Positions 43,010-46,277 of a DNA stretch of 46,277 nt are shown piece by piece. The DNA comes from an uncultured Clostridia bacterium (lineage in GTDB: Bacteria; Bacillota; Clostridia; Oscillospirales; Acutalibacteraceae), in contig CAMNST010000017.1 in assembly GCA_946555465.1 (NCBI GenBank), positions 1-46,277 of the forward strand, given 5' to 3'. Within the stretch, counting starts at the first letter, position 1. Each line of letters starts with the position of its first letter. The translations under genes were made by a program, and so were the position numbers. The notes below the pieces were generated by a model, which had not been told where the DNA came from, ran no database searches, and worked only from the letters and a program-made list of their open reading frames with translations.

Positions 43010-43039
43010 CTCTGTGGCAGTGACAACATTACCACAGAG
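43010..43039 (-). promoter_or_regulatory. Stem-loop in the int leader
   Basis: An 8-bp inverted repeat CTCTGTGG/CCACAGAG (43010-43017 with 43032-43039), 14-base loop, directly upstream of the int ribosome binding site on the minus strand. It has no T-run, so it is not a normal terminator; a role in translation control of int is possible. Confidence 0.5.
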
Positions 43040-43071
43040 ACTTGTACAAGTCCAGCTAATATAGAGATTTT

Positions 43072-43290
43072 TTATTTATTTTGATTGTACATAAATTCAA
43101 GTATATCAATAATAAAATAACGCTTGACTCTACCAAAAGTTGCAGGCTCAAGGTTGCTGCAAATTTCTCTGGTAGTGTCTTTGCAGACGCCTAGTATTTT
43201 GGATATTTCACTTGCACTAAAAAGATATTGACCTTCTTGCGAAGAAATATAGTTCGCCATAGTTTTCAATTCTGCTTTTGTTTTCTTCAT
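43072..43290 (-). CDS. Excisionase-like small HTH protein
   Basis: A 72-residue protein with a MerR/Xis-type winged-helix pattern: Y-L-F-S-A-S-E-I-S-K-I-L-G-V-C-K-D-T-T-R-E-I as the HTH and G-R-V-K-R-Y-F-I-I-D-I-L-E-F as the wing. Such proteins bend DNA and steer the integrase towards excision. GGAGGT lies ahead of the ATG. It lies between the relaxase and integrase genes on the same strand, the usual place. It could instead be a transcriptional regulator. Confidence 0.75.
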   Translation of the reverse strand: MKKTKAELKTMANYISSQEGQYLFSASEISKILGVCKDTTREICSNLEPATFGRVKRYFIIDILEFMYNQNK

Positions 43291-43300
43291 TTAAAACCTC

Positions 43301-44659
43301 CTACATCAAAATTTCAAAGCCTTGTTGTTCTTCATAATCCTCATTGTAATTACCATCAGAAGATAAATCTTTAAGTCCGTGAGCAAGGCGTTTTTCCTGT
43401 TCTTTTGATAATTGTTTTCTGTCAATTTGATTGTTCAGATTATTAAATCTCTTTCTTGCACTCATATTAAACATATCCGCAAGTATACTCACAACAGAAG
43501 ATAAAATCATCCCGTTGTTTGTATAATTCCATTTCGTATAAGGGATTTTACAATCCATATTTAGTACCGCTTGAATAATTTTGTTTTTGATAGATCTGAA
43601 CTCTTTGTTATCTTCAATCGGAATAGATGTGTTTTTGTTGTCATAATACAGTGACAACTTTTCATTATTTATCTCATTCCATTTATCATAAAGAGCAGAC
43701 AGATTCTCATCTTTCATTAATTCTTTTAGAATTTCATTGACAATATCTTTCGTCTTTTTAGGAAGATAACCATAAACTTTTTTGACTTGGCAGTTGTCAA
43801 GCTGCTTTCTCAATTCCAAAATCAAATTGAATAATTGAGGCGACGGCTCAAAAATATAGTTGCAATCATCTAATACTTCTTCAAGCAATTCGTCAAATTC
43901 ATCTTTTAATTTGTTCCTGTATTCGGTTTGCTGTTTGAATAATTTGTATTGTTCATTGCGAAAGATGTTATTACCGAACGCACTTCGCATTGATTCAATA
44001 CCTTTGTTGGTCAGATAACCTTGTCCTGATTTTGAATAAACAAGCAAGTGAATATGTGGATGATGCGTTGTGTTATGGAACGCTGCATACCACTGCAAAT
44101 CACTTGGCTGAATGTTATGTGCTTTGGCAATCTCAATCATATTTTTCCTGACTTGCTTTTTCCATCTGTCAGCGTTGTTATAACCGAGTCTTTCTGCATC
44201 CTCACGCTTGAGGCTTATTACATGCGTCCAGACAATTCCATTGTGATTCGATATTTCTTCTGCAACAGAATCAAGATCAATCTTATCATCTTTTTGAGAA
44301 AATAATCCGTGTTTGCCTAACTTTTCTACGCTCGGTCGTTCTGCAATGTATGATACTAATGCTTTCAGTTCTTCAGCTCTGTCAGCATTTCGTTCTATGA
44401 ATGTATCAATAAATTCAGTTGCATTTGACTTAGTAGAATGATTTTCAAAGTCTTTGTACTCTAAATATTTTTTAGACTCAGGATAGTTTTTAGTAATTGA
44501 ATTGATTAATGTCTGTTGCTTTTTAGTTACAGGACTGTTGTCAATTCCGTTCGGAAGTTTCTCGACGCCTTCACGAGTTCCCATATATTTAACTAATTTA
44601 CCGACATTGGAACGCTTAGGATTTTTGAAATATCTGCTTGTGAAAATTATTTTAGCCAT
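43301..44659 (-). CDS. MobP3-type relaxase
   Basis: A 452-residue DNA-nicking protein for conjugative mobilization. The N-terminal I-I-F-T-S-R-Y-F-K-N and Y-M-G-T-R-E-G-V-E-K are family marks. The metal-binding histidine motif reads H-N-T-T-H-H-P-H-I-H-L-L-V-Y-S, preceded by W-T-H-V-I-S-L. The C-terminal third is helical and charged. ATG 44659 is chosen: AAAGGAG sits 4-5 bases upstream and the longer frame from 44680 would run far into the accessory gene. It overlaps the end of that gene by 8 bp. No type IV secretion genes are in the window, so transfer would need a helper element. Confidence 0.9.
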   Translation of the reverse strand: MAKIIFTSRYFKNPKRSNVGKLVKYMGTREGVEKLPNGIDNSPVTKKQQTLINSITKNYPESKKYLEYKDFENHSTKSNATEFIDTFIERNADRAEELKALVSYIAERPSVEKLGKHGLFSQKDDKIDLDSVAEEISNHNGIVWTHVISLKREDAERLGYNNADRWKKQVRKNMIEIAKAHNIQPSDLQWYAAFHNTTHHPHIHLLVYSKSGQGYLTNKGIESMRSAFGNNIFRNEQYKLFKQQTEYRNKLKDEFDELLEEVLDDCNYIFEPSPQLFNLILELRKQLDNCQVKKVYGYLPKKTKDIVNEILKELMKDENLSALYDKWNEINNEKLSLYYDNKNTSIPIEDNKEFRSIKNKIIQAVLNMDCKIPYTKWNYTNNGMILSSVVSILADMFNMSARKRFNNLNNQIDRKQLSKEQEKRLAHGLKDLSSDGNYNEDYEEQQGFEILM

Positions 44660-45068
44660 AGCACTCCTTTGCCAAATCATTGTTTGCTATGATTGTATCA
44701 AAATCAATTATGCCGTTTGTTTCTGCAACTTTTTCTGCGCAAAGATTATCAAGTTGTTCAGATAATTCGCTGTCAATTTTGTATTGTGTACCCAAAAGAA
44801 GGTTTTGTTTTGCAGATTCAACTGCTAATTTGAATATCATTTCAGATAAGCAATCCTGTAAAGATTCAACCTGATTTTTGATTTCATTGCTGATCATCGG
44901 AGTGATATAGTCAACACTTTGCTTGTGCATCAGGTAGCCTATATAAAAGTTTATTGCTGATCTGACAAATGAACTTTTGTTATCATCATACGAAAAAGGC
45001 AACGCTTTTTCGATTTCCTCTATCATTTCCGGGTGCATCCAGAATGAATATTTCTTCATGTTTTCCAT
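44652..45068 (-). CDS. Ribbon-helix-helix mobilization accessory protein (MobC-like)
   Basis: A 138-residue protein. The N-terminal part (Y-S-F-W-M-H-P-E-M-I-E-E-I-E-K-A, then N-K-S-S-F-V-R-S-A-I-N-F-Y-I-G-Y-L) reads as a beta strand plus two helices of the ribbon-helix-helix class. The C-terminal helix-rich part may mediate oligomerization. Such proteins bind oriT and help the relaxase. GGAGGT lies 5 bases before ATG 45068. It is translationally coupled to the relaxase, and the candidate oriT lies immediately upstream. Confidence 0.8.
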   Translation of the reverse strand: MENMKKYSFWMHPEMIEEIEKALPFSYDDNKSSFVRSAINFYIGYLMHKQSVDYITPMISNEIKNQVESLQDCLSEMIFKLAVESAKQNLLLGTQYKIDSELSEQLDNLCAEKVAETNGIIDFDTIIANNDLAKECYG

Positions 45069-45298
45069 TTATACCTCCGTTTCTCGTATACGCCTATTAC
45101 GACGCATACATAATCATTCTCAAATTCCTTGAAATTCGGTCGGCTCTGCCGTCCGATGTGAATTGTCAGGCGCCACAGCATACGCCTGACTTTAACCTGC
45201 TTGAAATAATCATTGAGAATATTGGTGATATTCTGTGATTATTTGATTAGAAATAACTGCTCTTTTTAGTTAATATAATTACAAATTCATGTTGTGTT
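45069..45298. other. Candidate oriT region
   Basis: No convincing gene. Two nested structures stand out: an 8-bp inverted repeat GTCAGGCG/CGCCTGAC (45165-45172 with 45183-45190, 10-base loop), and a longer-range inverted pair ATTCTCAA/TTGAGAAT (45116-45123 and 45213-45220) overlapping direct copies of ATAATCATT (45110-45118 and 45206-45214). A small palindromic CGGC-TCT-GCCG lies between. Position next to the MobC-like and relaxase genes makes oriT likely. No nic site can be assigned. Confidence 0.55.
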
Positions 45299-45400
45299 TT
45301 ATTTGCCTTTCTGACCTCGACAAATGCGTTCAAATCGAGTTTTATAGCTGTTTCGATTAGTTTGTTGTCTTTCTTCTTTTCTTGTTAAGAAGCCTTTTAT
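45299..45400 (-). CDS. Possible small basic protein with an AUA start
   Basis: A 33-codon open frame ending at TAA 45299-45301. GGGAGG (minus strand, 45414-45409) is followed after 8 bases by ATA, then K-G-F-L-T-R-K-E-E-R and on to F-E-R-I-C-R-G-Q-K-G-K, a strongly basic sequence that looks protein-like. There is no ATG, GTG or TTG at this spot. The frame is the same as that of the winged-helix gene upstream and is separated from it by its TGA, so rare read-through would fuse them. It may be a decayed gene whose ATG was lost. Family not known. Confidence 0.35.
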   Translation of the reverse strand: MKGFLTRKEERQQTNRNSYKTRFERICRGQKGK

Positions 45401-45424
45401 ATTGTTTGCCTCCCAAAATTGATG

Positions 45425-45703
45425 TCAGGCAGCTATTTTATGAACCTTGTACAAGTTGGTTTGCTGTACTCCACCGAGAAAAGATTTTTTGATTTCAATG
45501 TAGCCCCATTCTTCAAGCCAGTGCAATGCTCTGCGAGCAGTATTGACACTGATGTTACAGTATTCAGCTATTCGTTCAACTGAATACCAACATTCACCAA
45601 CGCTATCTTTCCTGCTGATAAGAAAACTGTACACTGCAAAATCTCTCGGTTTCATATCTTCATCAAAAATACTGTTTGGTAATAAAAAATAATTTCCGTT
45701 AAT
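45425..45703 (-). CDS. Winged-helix replication-type protein of the mobile element, apparent AUU start
   Basis: The HTH core reads W-Y-S-V-E-R-I-A-E-Y-C-N-I-S-V-N-T-A-R-R-A-L-H-W-L-E-E-W-G-Y-I, a winged helix like those in small replication initiators and element regulators. The first ATG in frame is at 45655 (76 residues), but the frame before it reads I-N-G-N-Y-F-L-L-P-N-S-I-F-D-E-D, which matches the usual N-terminal stretch of these proteins. The strong GAAAGGAG (45720-45713) sits 9 bases before an ATT at 45703, not before the ATG. I therefore annotate from ATT 45703 (92 residues), as inference. If so, initiation is rare AUU, or the start has mutated. TGA ends the gene. Confidence 0.6.
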   Translation of the reverse strand: MNGNYFLLPNSIFDEDMKPRDFAVYSFLISRKDSVGECWYSVERIAEYCNISVNTARRALHWLEEWGYIEIKKSFLGGVQQTNLYKVHKIAA

Positions 45704-46106
45704 GTTATCAATCTCCTTTCGTAAAAATATCCCTCCATATAGGTAGGCAGTGGGAATGATGTTTTAACTACCATTTTTTGATATGTTTATAAATTGTTTA
45801 CAAATTGAAGCACCTCCAAACCAAAATTTTAGAAAACAAAAAAGAGCCAAACCTTTTACATATAATCCACCCTTAGTGCATACAGTTATTTTTCAAACTG
45901 TTTTGATAACACTATGGGCGAATAAAATATGTAAAAAATTTGACTCTATCAATTCTGATTTATTAGGCTATTGAGGATTAAAAGTTTTTCAAAACAAATT
46001 TATGCTTTCTTACTTAATCCTGTTGCTGATCTCAAGTAGTAAATAATTTTAATCAGTGATAGCAGTAACTTAAAAAGTTGCCCTTATTCATTTTTCAATG
46101 TATAAA

Positions 46107-46125
46107 GTTGGTATATTCTGCCAAC
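46107..46125 (-). promoter_or_regulatory. Operator-like inverted repeat at the element promoter
   Basis: GTTGG-N9-CCAAC at 46107-46111 and 46121-46125, falling on the predicted transcription start of the minus-strand promoter, as expected for a repressor site. Confidence 0.5.
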
Positions 46126-46131
46126 ACTATT

Positions 46132-46160
46132 AGTTTAGCAAAATATTATTTTATTGTCAA
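46132..46160 (-). promoter_or_regulatory. Minus-strand promoter driving the mobile-element genes
   Basis: TTGACA (46160-46155), a 17-bp spacer and TAAACT (46137-46132). It points towards the winged-helix, mobilization and integrase genes. Confidence 0.65.
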
Positions 46161-46208
46161 TATGAAAAATTAAACTTGCAATCCATTTGAGACAGAGTTA
46201 ACATACAG

Positions 46209-46243
46209 AAAAAATAAAGCCGTCAGAGGTTTAACCTGACGGC
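46209..46243 (-). terminator. Minus-strand terminator at the right edge
   Basis: An 8-bp GC-rich stem (46219-46226 with 46236-46243) followed on the minus strand by TTTATTTTTT. It would end a gene that enters from the right; in one frame a TAA lies directly before the stem, but too little is visible to call the gene. Confidence 0.75.
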
Positions 46244-46277
46244 AATTACTTTTTCGTAGAACATCCACATAAATGAA

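Larger units (their letters stand above)
45704..46277. other. Long leader and right-edge region without a clear gene
   Basis: From the winged-helix gene to the window end I see no supported plus- or minus-strand gene. It holds a minus-strand promoter (46160-46132) with an inverted-repeat operator, an untranslated leader of about 400 nt before the winged-helix gene that includes a small hairpin ACAGTT/AACTGT near 45880-45900, and a terminator at 46219-46243. A minus-strand gene entering from the right may end just beyond that terminator. Confidence 0.55.

Noticed and set aside
44969-45238. Plus-strand open frame of 89 codons across the start of the MobC-like gene and the candidate oriT
   Set aside because: It overlaps a well-supported gene on the other strand, lacks a ribosome binding site and mostly translates repeats.
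45652-45774. Minus-strand frame of about 40 codons starting M-V-V-K-T-S-F, overlapping the winged-helix gene in another frame
   Set aside because: No ribosome binding site before its ATG; the overlapping frame matches the winged-helix N-terminus better.
45783-45974. Plus-strand open frame of 63 codons at the right end
   Set aside because: No ribosome binding site, very AT-rich, no recognisable motif; lies in the leader of the minus-strand element transcript.

Overview
The window is about 46 kb of low-GC DNA from a Gram-positive bacterium of the Firmicutes, most likely a clostridial (Ruminococcaceae/Oscillospirales-like) gut anaerobe. Reasons are the AT-rich intergenic regions, strong AGGAGG-type ribosome binding sites, sigma-A promoters with 16-17 bp spacers, ribosomal protein bL27 carrying the Firmicutes-type cleavable N-terminus beside its protease Prp, and a CpsB/C/D-type tyrosine-phosphorylation module. 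Genus cannot be fixed from sequence reading alone.

Positions 1-35000 are mostly core chromosome. In order: the end of prp and rpmA; an SGNH esterase; a glycolytic run pgk-tpiA-gpmI; an AI-2E-type permease; an amino-acid run ACT-regulator-hom-lysC; divergent nanA and nanE with a PAP2 phosphatase; two convergent AraC regulators with GyrI-like effector domains; a secreted, membrane-tethered protein; greA and lysS (lysS with an unusual DUF1508-like N-terminal extension); ilvD; a sortase-like protein lacking the expected His and Arg, a membrane protein and a TagH/Wzt-like ABC ATPase; cpsC-cpsD-cpsB on the minus strand, divergent from a GH63-like glycosidase and a membrane-linked metallophosphoesterase; a GtrA-like protein; then rlmD, a PqqD-like protein, a nucleotidyltransferase-fold protein and lepA; and finally a small membrane protein.

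A tRNA-Gln(CTG) gene at 35163-35236, followed by two strong terminators, opens a segment that looks more accessory: crcB, then pstSCAB with a two-component system (phoB/phoP-type regulator and phoR-type kinase). It has Pho-box-like repeats ahead of pstS, an internal promoter ahead of the regulator, and no phoU.

From about 41848 to the right edge lies most of an integrative mobilizable element, all on the minus strand: tyrosine integrase, excisionase-like protein, MobP3-type relaxase, ribbon-helix-helix accessory protein, a candidate oriT, and a winged-helix replication-type protein. Two reading frames at its right side have strong ribosome binding sites but AUU or AUA where the start codon should be. 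The far end of the element lies outside the window.

The points most worth following up are the DUF1508-LysRS fusion, the orphan PqqD-like/nucleotidyltransferase pair, the catalytically degenerate sortase, the possible non-AUG starts in the mobile element, and the back-to-back nanA/nanE promoters. No CRISPR array, rRNA or insertion sequence was seen.
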